Below are positions 13,072 to 24,371 of a stretch of 64,000 nt of DNA, piece by piece; positions within the stretch are counted from its first letter, which is position 1, and the number at the start of each line of letters is the position of its first letter. This DNA is from Ignelater luminosus. Lineage: Eukaryota; Arthropoda; Insecta; Coleoptera; Elateridae. The notes under the pieces are model-generated. The model did not search any database. It was not told the DNA's origin and worked only from the letters and a program-made list of their open reading frames with translations. The DNA is taken from contig VTPC01090572.1 of the NCBI GenBank assembly GCA_011009095.1, forward strand, positions 379,935-443,934. Reading direction: 5' to 3'. The translations under genes and the position numbers were made by a program.

Positions 13072-13561
13072 TATATGACCCCATATTTCGATGGTTGATT
13101 CAATCAAATCAAATGATTTAAATCAGTCCAACCGTGATGGAAACAGTTTCCATTACCAATTACTGTGTAAAATATTCCCATTACTGATTAGCATTCTTAA
13201 AGTAAGGCATTACCATTACCATGACTAGAAAAGTATTGGCATTAGTAATTGCATTACTGAGTAATAATAGAATACCGCCCAGCTTTGAATCCGACTAAAA
13301 TAAATCGAATGAGATCACAGAAAATGGAGAATGGAAAGGTTGGAAGGTTGCCAGTAATAATATTTTCTGTAATTTCTACGGTTCCACTTGAATCAGGTAA
13401 TGACAACGACGACGACGACGATCATGGTGATTTTTCCACCGGAGGCGGGAGATCGTTTTAGCTCTTCGGCCGAAGTGGTAGAAACTTGTTGGTTTAGCGA
13501 TCAAAAAATAAGTAGTTCGTGCAGTCTCTTAAAAATGAAAGCGAAAACGTAATGTGGGTGC
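13072..13561. other. Non-coding; short (GAC)n microsatellite
   Basis: No gene was recognised. A short GAC run lies at about 13406-13421 (acgacgacgacgacgac). Between 13130 and 13270 there are several diverged repeats of an attaccattac-like word, a small low-complexity patch. Confidence 0.45.
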
Positions 13562-14315
13562 ACTTCTTTAATCTTCTTGATGGAAATCATAGAACTCTGT
13601 AGATTTGTGCTTCTCCCTCTTTTAACCTTTTCGACAGAATTTATAAAACTGAGTCTTTTAATCTCCTTGACAGAAGTCATACAATTGACTCATATACCAA
13701 ACATCTTTGTCGTTTGATTTTTCCTAATAGAAATCATAAAACTCAATCCGAGCGGGTTATTTTGTCCTTTAACCTTCGCGGTAGAAGTCATAAAACTGAG
13801 TCGAGATGAGCTTGCCCCTCTCCTTTAATCTTCTTAATGAAATGCATAAAAGTGAGTCTAATCGGACTTCGTTTTCTTTTAATCTTCTCAAAAGAAACCT
13901 GAAAAACGAGTCAGATCGGAGAGGAGGCAAAGATCTGTGTCTAATCGGGCTTTTTCCCTTTTTAATGTTTTCGATAGAAATCAGAAAATTGAGTCAGGTC
14001 GAGCTTTATTCTCTTTTAATTTTTTCTATTAAATAAAAGCGAGTCAGGTCGGACCTCGCCTTCTTTTAATCTTCTCGACAGAAGGCATAGAACTGAGTCT
14101 AATCGGGCTTCCTTCTCTTTTTATCTTCTCCATAGAAATCAAAAAATTGAGTCAGGTCGAACTTTGCCCTCTTTTAACCTTCTCGGCAGAAGTCATAAAA
14201 ATAAGTCGTGTCGGGCTTTGTTCTTTTTTAATTCTCTTGATAGAAGTCGAACAAGGATTCGCTCTTCTTTAATCTTCTTTCGATAAATATTATAAAACTG
14301 AGTTGGGAAGCGTTT
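13562..14315. repeat. Diverged tandem array, unit about 55 bp
   Basis: A block of about a dozen related units. Each carries a version of cttttaatcttctcgacaga, then agtcataaaactgagtc, then aggtcgggctt. The word cataaaactgag and its variants recur at 13735, 13789, 13845, 13899, 14086, 14140 and 14194, spacings of 54-56 bp; some units are shortened or lengthened. Reading frames across it are artefacts of the repeat. Divergence between units suggests an old minisatellite no longer being homogenised. Confidence 0.85.
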
Positions 14316-15279
14316 CGTCTTTCATCGGTTGCTCTTAATCGGGCTTTCTATTTTCCAATAATTCCGCTTTCGGGAAGACACTGGAATTCTTCTTAAAGGA
14401 AGTTATCCGGTAGATGATAGTCACGAAATCTATATTGCTCAATCTAATAGTTCTCGTTTTCTCAGTATCTTGAGAATAATGTGAACGTATGAAATTCTCA
14501 GTGTTCGTTTTAAAAATCTTCATGTTTCAAACTCCGATCATAAGTGAAAATGTAGTAAGACACATACGTGCTTCTGTCAGAAATATACCATGCTGCCAAT
14601 TTAGGCATTGTTTTGAATATTTACAATTAAAATTCTCGAAATCTAGATTTCTCGTCTACTTTTACGGAATGTTACTATTTACTAATAAATGTGAACTCAC
14701 TTTTAGAAATTCTTATAAAAACTTATGTTAGAATTTTATAACATTTTAGAATTTACTTCTAATATTTCTGTTTTTGTCGACGATACTGTCACAAGAAACC
14801 TTTGTTGATAGACTGGATAAAGGCGCATATCTACATATTTCGATAAAATTACATCACAATCCATCTACCTTGGGCATCGGGAGGAGGAAGGCGCGATCAC
14901 ATTCTTACCCATAACTTCTATATCCTTTGGAATCTGAGACTTCTGATGCAATCTTTGAATTCCTCAAACTTTATCACGTAGTAAGACGGGTATTCCTTAT
15001 AATTCAAATCGATATTTCTGAAAGAAAGAACAAAATTCTATAATGAACAGTACAATAATATTTATTTCATCTTGAAATATATTCTTATTAGACCTTTCGT
15101 AACCAGTAAGGTAGTTTTGATGACCTTTCGGAATTTTCTAAACGTGAGTGAAAATAGTCTTCATATTATGTAACTGCAAAGTATATTTGTTGCTCGAACG
15201 AGCTTAATTCGACTTACAAAAATTAGAAAGAGACACCAATACGGTTTTCTTTGAATCGCTTGATGTGGTCACGAATATA
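14316..15279. other. Non-coding, nothing recognised
   Basis: AT-rich sequence between the tandem array and a MITE. No repeats with a second copy in the window and no protein similarity were seen. Confidence 0.4.
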
Positions 15280-16195
15280 CAGTGTGTTCACATTTCGATG
15301 CTCACTATTGGGATCTCGGAAGTTGTAAGAGATACGAGAAGTCGGTTAAATTAGAAAAGATTTGGCTATTTTGGAGATCAGTTTACTTATGCTTTTGTTT
15401 TTTTTTCAAAAAAGTTCACGGCTTACCAGATATTTGCTAAAAACGAAATTATCTTATTTTTTTTAAAATAAAAAGCATTTCCCACTTAGGCTGTCATGGC
15501 TTTAAACATACGAAAATCATTGAATTTTGTCAGATAAATTACATTTGTTATGTAACAATTGCTAAAACAAAACAGAAGACGCTTTTAAGATACTTTACTG
15601 AGCATTCACAGATAGCATCAAATAAGCAGCTAATGCCCCATAAAAGCGTATTTATTTTGTTTTAGCAATTTTTGCATAACAAATGAATTTCTTTGATAAA
15701 ACTCCACCACTTTGTGTGTTAGATGTCATGGCACACTACGATGAAAAATGATTTTCACTTCATAACTCGGTAAAACAAAAGAATAGCTATGTCAAATCAT
15801 GTATCACTAAAAAGCATTTAAGGCGTGCAGTTTAGTAATATGGAAATCAAGTAGGCGTTCCATTAGAAAAAATTTGGATTTACGTTTCACCGCCGAAGTA
15901 AAAAAAACAAAAACCAATTGCGAAAATAATTTTTTTGAGTTTCGGAGTAAATTCTCTAAAACACCCTCTTTGCTGTTCTTTTCTATCTTTGCTCGTTCCT
16001 GAGATATTTCACTTTAAAAAAAATAAGATAATTTCGTTTTTAACAAATATCTAGTAAGCCGTGAACTTTTTTGAAAAAACAAAAGCATAAATAAGCTGAT
16101 CTCCAAAATAGCTAAATCTTTTCTAATTTAACCGACTTCATATCTCTTACAACTTCCGAGATCCCAATAGTGAGCATTGAAATGTGAACACACTG
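15280..16195 (-). mobile_element. CAGTGTGT long-TIR MITE, copy 1 (inverted relative to copies 2 and 3)
   Basis: The element is flanked by TA and begins cagtgtgttcacatttcgat. Terminal inverted repeats of about 185-190 bp run to tatcttattttttttaaa on the left and start from ttaaaaaaaataagataat on the right. A second inverted repeat sits in the centre (about 15541-15688), with arms reading catttgttatgtaacaattg and the complement of caatttttgcataacaaatg. The interior order is reversed relative to copies 2 and 3. No transposase frame exists, so movement would depend on an enzyme supplied by another element. Confidence 0.9.
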
Positions 16196-17035
16196 TATGA
16201 CAGAGGGACATATCTTGAGTTTCACGGAAGACGGAACATAGAGAGAGTCTTGTATAAAATTTTGAAGTGAATCCAGGAACTGTTTAATTTCTAATTTTGT
16301 ACAAATTACAACAAGAAAACAACTACGATGTGACAAAGCGCGAATCTGTTATCTATTGTCTTGACAAGAGTAACAATGTGCATGAAAATTATCTTATCAC
16401 TTTTATTGGTATTTAGGTAAGATTAAAGTTGCTTTGCAATTATTTTCAGTTAGACAACTAGCACATGTATCAACTTATTTTTCGTCTATATTAGCAAAGA
16501 TTTGTATTTTTTAACATAAATTCAAATAAAGTTTTCTAATTAGGACAAACTTATATTGAATGACTTCTTTCAAACAACAAAAAACAATAACAATAAATTA
16601 ATACAATGGTTTGTAACAATTCAAGGCTTTCTGTAATAACAGGTTGACTAGATTAAAATCTATTCTCATTCAACCAAAAAAAAAACAAATTTAACTAAAG
16701 GACCTATAAACATTACTATTACAAAGTTAATGTTCAAACCAAATGCTGTCTGGAGTAAACTACTAATTTACTGTATAATGCTACACGCACATTTCACGTA
16801 AATGTGACGCGAAGTTTAGATTTAAATCAAATCAAGATTTTCCAATGCATTATTACAATCGGTAATAATGGAATTCCTGCCAACTGTAACGACCTTCATT
16901 GCGGCTGATCCGTTAATTATTATGCAATGGCACAGTAAAAATTCAAAACCGCAAACAGGTATGTAAACAGATGATTTATTTATATTTAGCCTATTAATAA
17001 TGTTGTCATACAAATTTTAATTAAAATACTGTATA
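16196..17035. other. Non-coding, nothing recognised
   Basis: AT-rich sequence without recognisable exons. Short open frames on the minus strand overlap the end of the preceding MITE or have no motif. Confidence 0.4.
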
Positions 17036-17269
17036 CGGGGTATCTCAAATCTGACGGTATTAAATGAGTGTCTCTGTTATTAATGCAGTTCCAAAACAAA
17101 CTGATTGCACATGGCTTAATTTTTCAAGACAAATTCACTGACGAAAACAAAAATTCGATAGCTCTTGTTTTTTCCGAGTTTAAAGCAATTTTGATATCTA
17201 CGATGTTGCCAAGTCTACAGTCTTCTCGTGGTGACAACTGAGACGATTCTGCGTAAATGGGATACCCTC
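17036..17269. mobile_element. TA-flanked MITE, family B
   Basis: The left end reads cggggtatctcaaatctgac after TA (17034-17035) and the right end reads aaatgggataccctc before TA (17270-17271). The first 130 bp are clearly related to the reverse complement of 24234-24371; both contain cgttattaatgcag or its variant and attcgatagct, and both reach a tgttttttcc/ttgtttttt tract. It may also be the 3' end of the transposon whose transposase scrap follows at 17322. Confidence 0.65.
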
Positions 17270-17321
17270 TATCGTGTTACATTTTTAGAAACTATTATTC
17301 TAGACTATTTCAAAGAGTTAT

Positions 17322-17576
17322 TCAAAAAAAAACAAAAGAGATGATCAAGAAAAATTTTCTGGTTTTGCAGCGTACGTTAGTTTTTAGGTGTTCCCATAAA
17401 AAAATGTTTGAAGGATTTGAGTCTGGCGATCTCAGCGGCCAGTACCTCGTGTACTTGTAATTTTCACAAACTTGAACTGTATAGTGAGCCGCAGCACCGT
17501 TCTGTTGAAACCAAATTTGATCTTTGGGTGCATCAGGATATTCGTAATTTGGGAACATTTTATTTAATGCCAGCAC
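17322..17576 (-). pseudogene. Mariner-type transposase fragment with lost catalytic residues
   Basis: The 84-residue frame contains IWFQQNGAAAHYTVQVC, which matches the second catalytic motif of mariner-type transposases (usually FQQDGAxxH), but the Asp is Asn here. It then has WPLRSPDSNPSNIFLWEHLK, the third-acid region, where the acidic residue after NP is also missing. The N-terminal HTH and first Asp are not visible upstream. It is a dead fragment, probably of the element whose TIR lies at 17036, though the physical link is not proven. Confidence 0.8.
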
Positions 17577-17759
17577 AATTTCTAGTCATTAGAGATCCAA
17601 TAATTCCATAAAATCAGTAAATGCCAAAGTAAGATAAAAAAGGAATGAATAAGGTTAGGCCTTGTAAGGGCTATAAATGAGAAGGATAGATTGAAAGGAC
17701 AATTAACTAAATTTACAAAGTGCCAAAGATTTTATAGCCAAACCCTTACTGCACATTTG

Positions 17760-18311
17760 TTATGGGTTAAGTGATGAGAAGTATTTTAGGTATGGCGTGC
17801 CTCAAGGCAGCGTTCTAGGTCCTATACTTTTCATTATCTACTTGAACGATTTGCTTTTACTATCAGATTCAACAGATATGATATTTTATGCGGATGGTAC
17901 AATTTTGTCAGAGGTAATACACAGAAAGCATGTTACAATGAAGCAGCTACTCGAATGCTCGCATTAAAGTTTGAAAAATCTTAATGCCTTGCTTTTTCGA
18001 TGACTAAAGTAAATACATCAGATTTCACTGAAATAAATGTCCTTGTAGATTCTATCTATTATTATCTATCTGTATTGCAGTACGGTATCATTGGCTGGGG
18101 AGGAGAGTACAGATCTGCTTTGAGACAGCTGGATACTGCCCGAAAAGCTATTCTCAAAATTATGCTTTCAAAACCATCTCTATTCTCTAGAGAAGCTGCA
18201 GTATGTAATATACCTGAAATGTTTATAAAAGAACTATTATGCACCTTTCATAAACAAAACAAGGTTTATAATCAAAACTATAATACACGAACTATCATAC
18301 GTACGTACTAA
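17760..18311 (+). pseudogene. LINE (Jockey/CR1-like) reverse transcriptase fragment
   Basis: About 17790-17910 reads YGVPQGSVLGPILFIIYLND followed by MIFYADGTILS. This is the palm region of a non-LTR reverse transcriptase, but the catalytic box that is normally F/YADD reads YADG, so the second metal-binding Asp is lost. After a frameshift and a stretch without alignment, 18000-18311 continues with YYLSVLQYGIIGWGGEYRSA and LDTARKAILKIML, the typical C-terminal thumb region of the same family. The EN domain and the RT N-terminus are absent. A 5'-truncated, mutated copy. Confidence 0.85.
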
Positions 18312-18674
18312 AGTACCTTGCCCAAAATCTAAGAAGACTATGAGTACCAGATCTTATTACTATTTAGCAACAAGTTTTCATAATTTGGTACTGGGAGTAC
18401 TTAAAGTAATAAATAGACAAAAACAACTTAAACAAGTTTACATCAGATTCCTTACATATGTAAAATGTACTAAATATTTTGAGTGAAAACAAATTAATGC
18501 ATGAGAAACACCTCATAATTAGTACCTTAAATAGACAGGGTGGCCGAACGAAAACGAAATAGACTGAATAACTCCCACGGAAAGAATATCTCGAAAAAAC
18601 GTAGAAACACGTCGATTGGTATTGGGAGGGGCACATTTTCTGACGTACAATTCGAACCCTAAACTTTAACTTTT
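18312..18674. other. Non-coding; possible LINE 3' flank
   Basis: Follows the LINE fragment. No poly-A tail or target duplication could be assigned, and nothing else was recognised. Confidence 0.35.
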
Positions 18675-18960
18675 GGATTTCTATCGGACCTGTCAGACTT
18701 GTAGGACTATCGGACTTTTTGGACTTCTTGGCCCTCCGGGTCTCTCGGGTTTATCGAGCCGTTTTGATCTCTTGGGTCGTTGGGCCTTTTGGAATCTTTG
18801 ACTTCTTGACCTCTTGTGCCGTTCGCGCCGTTTGGGCGTCTCGAGCTGTTTGGGCCTCTCGAACTGATTGGAGCTCTCGAGGCTGTTAACAAGAAGTTAT
18901 CGGTTTCTTTCGGGCCGCGTCAAGTTTGTCTCTAGTCGGGTCGGACCTGCAAATTTTGAG
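18675..18960. repeat. 9-bp-unit minisatellite, locus 1, with shared tail
   Basis: A degenerate run of 9-mers close to TCGGACTTT / TTGGGCCTC spans about 18675-18890. It is followed by a non-repetitive tail (caagaagttatcggtttctt ... cgcgtcaagtttg ... gggtcggacctg) that also follows the array at 51052 and, in part, the one at 39955. Because 9 is a multiple of 3, frames on both strands stay open and give Arg/Pro/Ser-rich or Gly/Leu/Ser-rich translations; these are not evidence of a protein. Confidence 0.8.
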
Positions 18961-20279
18961 GGCTCTACGAGGAGGTTTAAATTAATATTAAAGAATAGTT
19001 ATGAATACTACAGTGTTGCCAGGCATAGACATTTTCCCCCAAATTGAGGATATTTGAACTTGATGGGGCAAATTAGTGAGGATCTTAAACACGTGGGGAT
19101 TTATTAGGGATAAATTAAAAATTTTGAACAAATTTGCAACTTAGTTGTTTTTTAATGGAGAAATAACGTTTTTTCGAGTTTGCTGTATTATTGTTAATAA
19201 TAATCAAAGGTTTATTTCTGTTATTGTAAGTTTTGGAGTAAGTACAAAATTAATAAATCTGCTTTTTTCCATTTGTTGCGTACTTTCTTGGACACGTACT
19301 GGAGAAAAACCAACGTCTGTAAATAATAATGGTGTGCTGTGAAAGGTAGGTCTTTCTATTAGCAGCCATTTGTGATCGAGAAGATTAAGGTTAAATTAAC
19401 GTAGGTAATGTTATTTTCATTATTTTATGACAATTTTTGTTTGGAAATCAGGAAATTGTTAAAGATTGATTTCTCGGTATTAGTTGGCATTTATGATCGA
19501 ACTTGTTGGGGGAAACGTATAAGATGACCTACCTCTCAGAATATGCTGTTATTTATGGACTTTGGAGGAAATCTCCATGATTGTGAGAGTGATCACACTA
19601 TTGCCACAACAGTCAAATACATCGTTAGAAACAATAATAAATATTATAAATCTTTACATTTGGAAATTTATGATAGATCTGGCAACGTTGGTTATAGCTA
19701 TACTCGCCCTTTCCTCCCCTATTTTGATTCATTTTTATGAAGTTACACCTACAGCATTATAGACTATCTTATTATCACAAGCAATTAGCAAGTTGGCAGT
19801 ATTCGTTTGCAAGCAAGTAATTACTGACAGTACCTGATCACCACTACTGGTAGTGCGTCAGCAGGATTACAGCTTGCGAACACGAGCATTATTTGCCATC
19901 TGGGGAGGACACTGAGTTTGCCACCTCTCTTAATATACATCAAACAAAAAGGTATTTTAACATTATTAGAATAGGAATGAAGTCGTTCTTGTTAATTCTT
20001 ATACACTCCATAGACGTATTGAAAGATTTAAGCCAAAGAATAAAAAAACCCTAATATAACTGGGGCTCGCAGAAATATTATTATCAGGACTCTAAAATGC
20101 TGTCTGTGATCTTAGTTATGTACAGAATTAGAAGAAAAGAAAAACAATACAAACAACAAATCAATAAAGCAATCACTGTGCTAGTTTTTAGAATTTGTGT
20201 TATACCACGATAGGGAAATATAACAGTTTTGTTATACAGGATGTTTACGTGTAACTAGAATAAATAAAATATATAAATA
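18961..20279. other. Non-coding; possible TE relic beginning near 19013
   Basis: The word cagtgttgccaggcatagac at 19013 resembles cagtgttgccagacaggagg at 20998, and both are followed by aattt/aaattgagg-like sequence, suggesting a dispersed element whose limits I cannot define. No coding sequence was recognised. Confidence 0.35.
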
Positions 20280-20618
20280 CAGGGTGTTAGGGGTGTAACT
20301 GGCCATATTGCTATGATGGGTGATAGAACGATCAAAAACAAGCAAAAGACTGTTGTATTTTAGTTAGAAATGTAGAGCATTATGGAGCTGACTCTTGGAT
20401 AACCTCTACGATTTTGTCAAAAATGAACGTTGTCTTTTATTAATTGTTCGAAATTGCAAAACCTTACTGCAAGAACCCCATTTTATAATTCTTGAATGTG
20501 TGGTGAATAAATCTAAAAACACACACATGCAGTATCAATGTCGATGTTTTATAAACAACTTAGATATTCGAAAACTTATGTTTTATTGTACCTTTAGGTG
20601 TGTGACGCTAACACCCCG
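20280..20618. mobile_element. TA-flanked MITE (cagggtgttag ends)
   Basis: The left end reads cagggtgttaggggtgtaac after TA (20278-20279). The right end reads gacgctaacaccccg before TA (20619-20620). The 11-12 bp termini are inverted copies of each other with one or two differences. About 339 bp, no coding sequence. A non-autonomous Tc1/mariner-type element is the simplest reading. Confidence 0.6.
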
Positions 20619-21355
20619 TACTTATATTTTGCTTATTCTAGTTGTAATAAGAATAGTTGTTAAAGCTAAAGACCAATAGTTTACGAGATATTTGAGAAAA
20701 ACTGATTTTCGTGACCTTTGACCTTCTATAACTTTTGTAGCCGTCCAGTTGGCTTTATGGACTTTTAAGGGATTGTTTTTGACGCCGAAATAAAGAGAAG
20801 TCTGAAGAAAAATCTTCAGTCGGATTTTTTTAGAGGTTTGGCCTTTTTTTGTATAAAGTAACTGGGCTATAAATGATAAAGATATTGATAGTAAAAACTA
20901 AAACGTACTTTACATTTTTTATTTTCATTTTATTTCATTAGATGGCAACAATCTGCGTATACGGGGATATAGTTACGCTACTAATTGCTGGCTGCAGTGT
21001 TGCCAGACAGGAGGGAATTTCCCGTTTTGACGAGAATTTTAGGCCTTGAAGAGAACATGAGATAACTATTAATAAAAGGAGGAGAAATTAGAGAATTTTA
21101 ATTCTGGTAGTGTTTTTAGTTAAACATAAACAAAATAATGTATTGATCTTTATAAAGAATTATTATTTATTATTTTAGTTGTTTGCGTTGTGTTTCTTTC
21201 TTATGCGTTTTAAAATTTGAGTAAAATTACAGGCATAGACAAGAGTGCATTTGCTTTGGCTTATCCAAACACGCCCTCCTTAAGAGTTTCAAATTGGCCT
21301 GAGATGGTCTGCTTCACACAATGAAGGTTTTTGTATTTTGTAGAGGCCTAACACT
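20619..21355. other. Non-coding; dispersed-repeat word at 20998
   Basis: Contains the cagtgttgccag word at about 20998 that recurs at 19013 and, in a looser form, at 26199. No gene was recognised. Confidence 0.4.
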
Positions 21356-23352
21356 CAGGGCCGGCGTAACCGTTATTGACTACCAGCAACCAATAACCGT
21401 TGAATTTATTTGTTAAGTGCACTTTTCTCTCCATTCAAGTAGGTATAACTGGTATAACTGGAATTATTAAAAGCACCGTAAACATAAATACACTGGCGTA
21501 TCTGGGCGCCAATGGGAAGGGGCGCTATTTGGTCCCACTTGCTATGTAGCACCTGTCTTTAACTTGGGCGTAAAAATTCATAAAGCTAAGAACTTCAATC
21601 TCATGTTCGATTCGACTCCTGATCAGGCACATGGTGAGCAAGTTGCAGAAATAATAAGATATGTGGAAGTCGATTTTGAAAAAAGAAACCGTTCGTATTA
21701 CAGAATCCTTCCTTGGTTTTATTCAGACGAACCTGAAAGATGCTGAGAACTTAGTTGAGACCATTTTGAACCAGTTAGAGAAGGATAAAATAGACTTGCA
21801 GAATTGTCGGTCACTGTGCTATGATAACGCTGCTGGGATGGCTGGACACAAAAGTGATGTTCAGGAAAGAATAAACGAGAAGAATCATCTGGCAGTGCTT
21901 GTTAACTGTGATAACCATTTATTCAACTTGGTTGGTGTACACGCAGCCAAACATAACGCAATAATGGTAACATTTTTTGGAACGATTCAAGCACACGACG
22001 TATTTTTTTCCTCGTCAACTCAACGCTGGGAAAAACTCAAAAACGCTACAGTTCTTAAGTCGGAGTCTATAACAAGATGGAGTGCAAGGGTAGAAGCTGT
22101 GAAGCCCACAAATAAATACCTTGACAATATACTTCAAGTTCTCCAGGTCATGATGAGACTAGTAAACCAAAAAGTGAAGCTAGACAGGCATTTGTACAAC
22201 CGTATGTTAAGTCACGATTTTCTGACTAGGTTTCTGGGATAAAGTACTCATTCCTATTGAACGGGTTCAAAGACTGCAAGATCCGAGCATGGACTTCCAC
22301 GATGCTGCCTCAGATTTGAAAGCTCTCAGAGACCATTTTCACGATGAAAGATAAGCTTTGGTAACTGAAGCTCTAGAAGTTGGATTTAGACTCTGTCAAG
22401 ATTGGGATGTTGAAACCGAAAAACGACCAAGACGAAAGAAAAGAATGACTCGTGAAACGTCGACCGATATCGGATTAACAGCTAAACAGGAAATTGAAAG
22501 AGTCATGAAGGGAACATTTGACCGTCTTCCTACGGAAATGGCTGATAGGTTCGTTTGCATGAAATGGACGAGAAGTTTGAGTTTCCACTTGACGTTGAAG
22601 GATTGTCTCACAGCAGTGACAGTGACGTCTTAAAACCTAATGCGAAAATTTGGGAAATTTTTACAACTGCGATGTTAATGGTCAACAACTATATGAAGAA
22701 ACTGGACTTCAGAATGTTGCTTACAAGCTGGACCAGCATTCAAATATCAAGACCCGAAGAAGTTCTACAATTTATTGTGCAATATGGAGATAACGACGTA
22801 TTTCGAAATTTTCGTATGGCGGTCCAAGTAAGGTTAACAATTGCTGTATCCATTGCTAGCTGTGAGAGATCTTTCAGCAAATTAAAATTAATTTTAAATT
22901 ATTTGAGAGCCTCCATAGGTCAAAATCAATTATGCGATCTTGCTATACTGAGTATTGAAAGGAAAGAAGCTGCGAAGAGTGATTTCGACTTCGTTATTGA
23001 TACATTTGCATCAATGAAGATACAGATTTAATAAGTTCCTTCTGGATAATTTATTTGGACTCTTCTTGACCTCGACGCACGAGTGCGTAACTCAGTTAAA
23101 AAAGTGTGTGAGGTTCACCATTGGGATCTCGTAAAGGGTAAGAGATACGAAGTCGGTTAAATGAGATAAAAGTTGCCGAGTCGAAGGGCCACTTTGCTAG
23201 TGTTCTGGTTTTCTTTTAAAAATGCATAGTCCATTAGACAGCAATTCTAGTTACAGCCTAGCAGACAAAATGGTAAGATCTAGGTCTATTAGAATCTAGG
23301 GTAATCGAATAAATTTTACCCAAAGGCGGCCAAAACTCTAGCGCCGGCCCTG
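21356..23352 (+). mobile_element. hAT-superfamily transposon (ZMYM1-like type), degraded
   Basis: The left terminus is cagggccggcgtaac (from 21356) and the right terminus is its inverse, agcgccggccctg (to 23352). These are typical ends for hAT elements that encode ZMYM1-like transposases. The word aacact lies just outside both ends, compatible with a decayed 8-bp target duplication. The transposase remnant is inside. A stray end of the CAGTGTGT-related family is embedded near 23112-23165. Confidence 0.8.
21564..23031 (+). pseudogene. hAT transposase (ZMYM1-like; DUF4371 and hAT dimerisation regions), broken
   Basis: Several frames together cover a ZMYM1-like hAT transposase. The first piece (21564-21746) holds the FNLMFDSTPDQAHGEQV catalytic-domain start. 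The second (21661-22242) has SLCYDNAAGMAGHKSDVQ, VNCDNHLFNLVGVHAAKH and FFSSSTQRWEKLK, all hallmark words of the family. The third (22358-22550) and fourth (22555-23031) cover the linker and the C-terminal dimerisation domain with IAVSIASCERSFSKLKLIL. Frame changes occur near 21700-21745, 22230 and 22550, and there is an in-frame stop near 22352. The N-terminal zinc finger is not visible. Non-functional. Confidence 0.88.
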
Positions 23353-24133
23353 CAACACTGTTGAGGTCCAATCTAGTTAAAAAACCATAAAAGAGTATTT
23401 ACTTTTTAAAATCAAGTTCAAATCAATGCAGTAAGCTTAGTAAATAGCAATATATAAAATCTTACAATAGCAGTAAATAATCATGCTTAATCTCAAATTC
23501 AAGAATAGATACCATTGTTAAGAAAAGTTTAAAAATCTTATCAACCACTTTACTCATACAATCTCATACTATTGAAATGGTAAAAAAAATCTAGAAAGTC
23601 AAAATTTTAATTTTATGAAGCAAAAGATTTAATTTGCCGTCTCCCACGGTTGGTTTGCAGCCTGCAGAGGGGCTATCATGGACGCTCGCGAGAAAGACAC
23701 TCGATTAGTTGTTACACCGCTACTATCAATTGTCTGCTTCATGGTACACTTGAAAAACGTTAACACTCATTTTTTATTGTAATAATTGTTATTTTTCTTA
23801 AGAAAAAGAATAAATAAAAAAGTGTATAATGGCAATTTGTATACAGTACATTTTTCTTATTATTGGCCATAGGGATGTTTGTTAGCATTATCTAAGTGGC
23901 TATGGAAAATTTGACATATCGTGACATTTTTGAAATTGTTGCTGCGTCTTGTATCGTGATATGTAAAATTTTCCATAGCCACTTAGATAATGCTAACAAA
24001 AATTCATAAACATTTTAATTTTTTGAAGCACTATTTTTTTATTTTAAAGGCATAATTTTCAGTGTAACTGAAAGAAGAAGTTCCAAATTACATTGTGTAA
24101 AAATTTCAAGTCTAAACCTTCATCCTAACAAAA
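23353..24133. other. Non-coding around a hairpin
   Basis: Outside the hairpin at 23878-24000 nothing was recognised. A GC-richer patch at 23640-23720 shows no open frame with a motif. Confidence 0.4.
23878..24000. repeat. Near-perfect hairpin (about 45-bp arms)
   Basis: The left arm starts tttgttagcattatctaagt at 23878 and the right arm ends acttagataatgctaacaaa at 24000. The arms are almost perfect reverse complements for about 45 bp around a loop of about 30 bp. The near-identity implies a recent insertion or recent repair by gene conversion. No coding sequence. Probably a tiny MITE or the two ends of an internally deleted element. Confidence 0.8.
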
Positions 24134-24233
24134 NNNNNNNNNNNNNNNNNNNNNNNNNNNNNNNNNNNNNNNNNNNNNNNNNNNNNNNNNNNNNNNNNNN
24201 NNNNNNNNNNNNNNNNNNNNNNNNNNNNNNNNN
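24134..24233. other. Assembly gap (100 N)
   Basis: Exactly 100 N, the usual placeholder for a gap of unknown size. It cuts into a MITE of family B. Confidence 0.98.
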
Positions 24234-24371
24234 AAAAAACAAAAGCTATCGAATCTTTGTTTTCACGTGTGAATTTGAAAAGTCAGGTCAATTAAGTGCA
24301 ATCAAGTTTTTTTTGTAGCTGCATTAATAACGGAGATAACCATTTAAAATCACCGAATTGGTAACACCCTG
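24234..24371 (-). mobile_element. Family B MITE end, truncated by an assembly gap
   Basis: Read on the minus strand it starts cagggtgttaccaattcggt after TA and matches the first 130 bp of the element at 17036, sharing the central gttattaatgcag word and a final attcgatagc-ttttgtttttt tract. The remainder is lost in the gap at 24134-24233. Confidence 0.7.
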
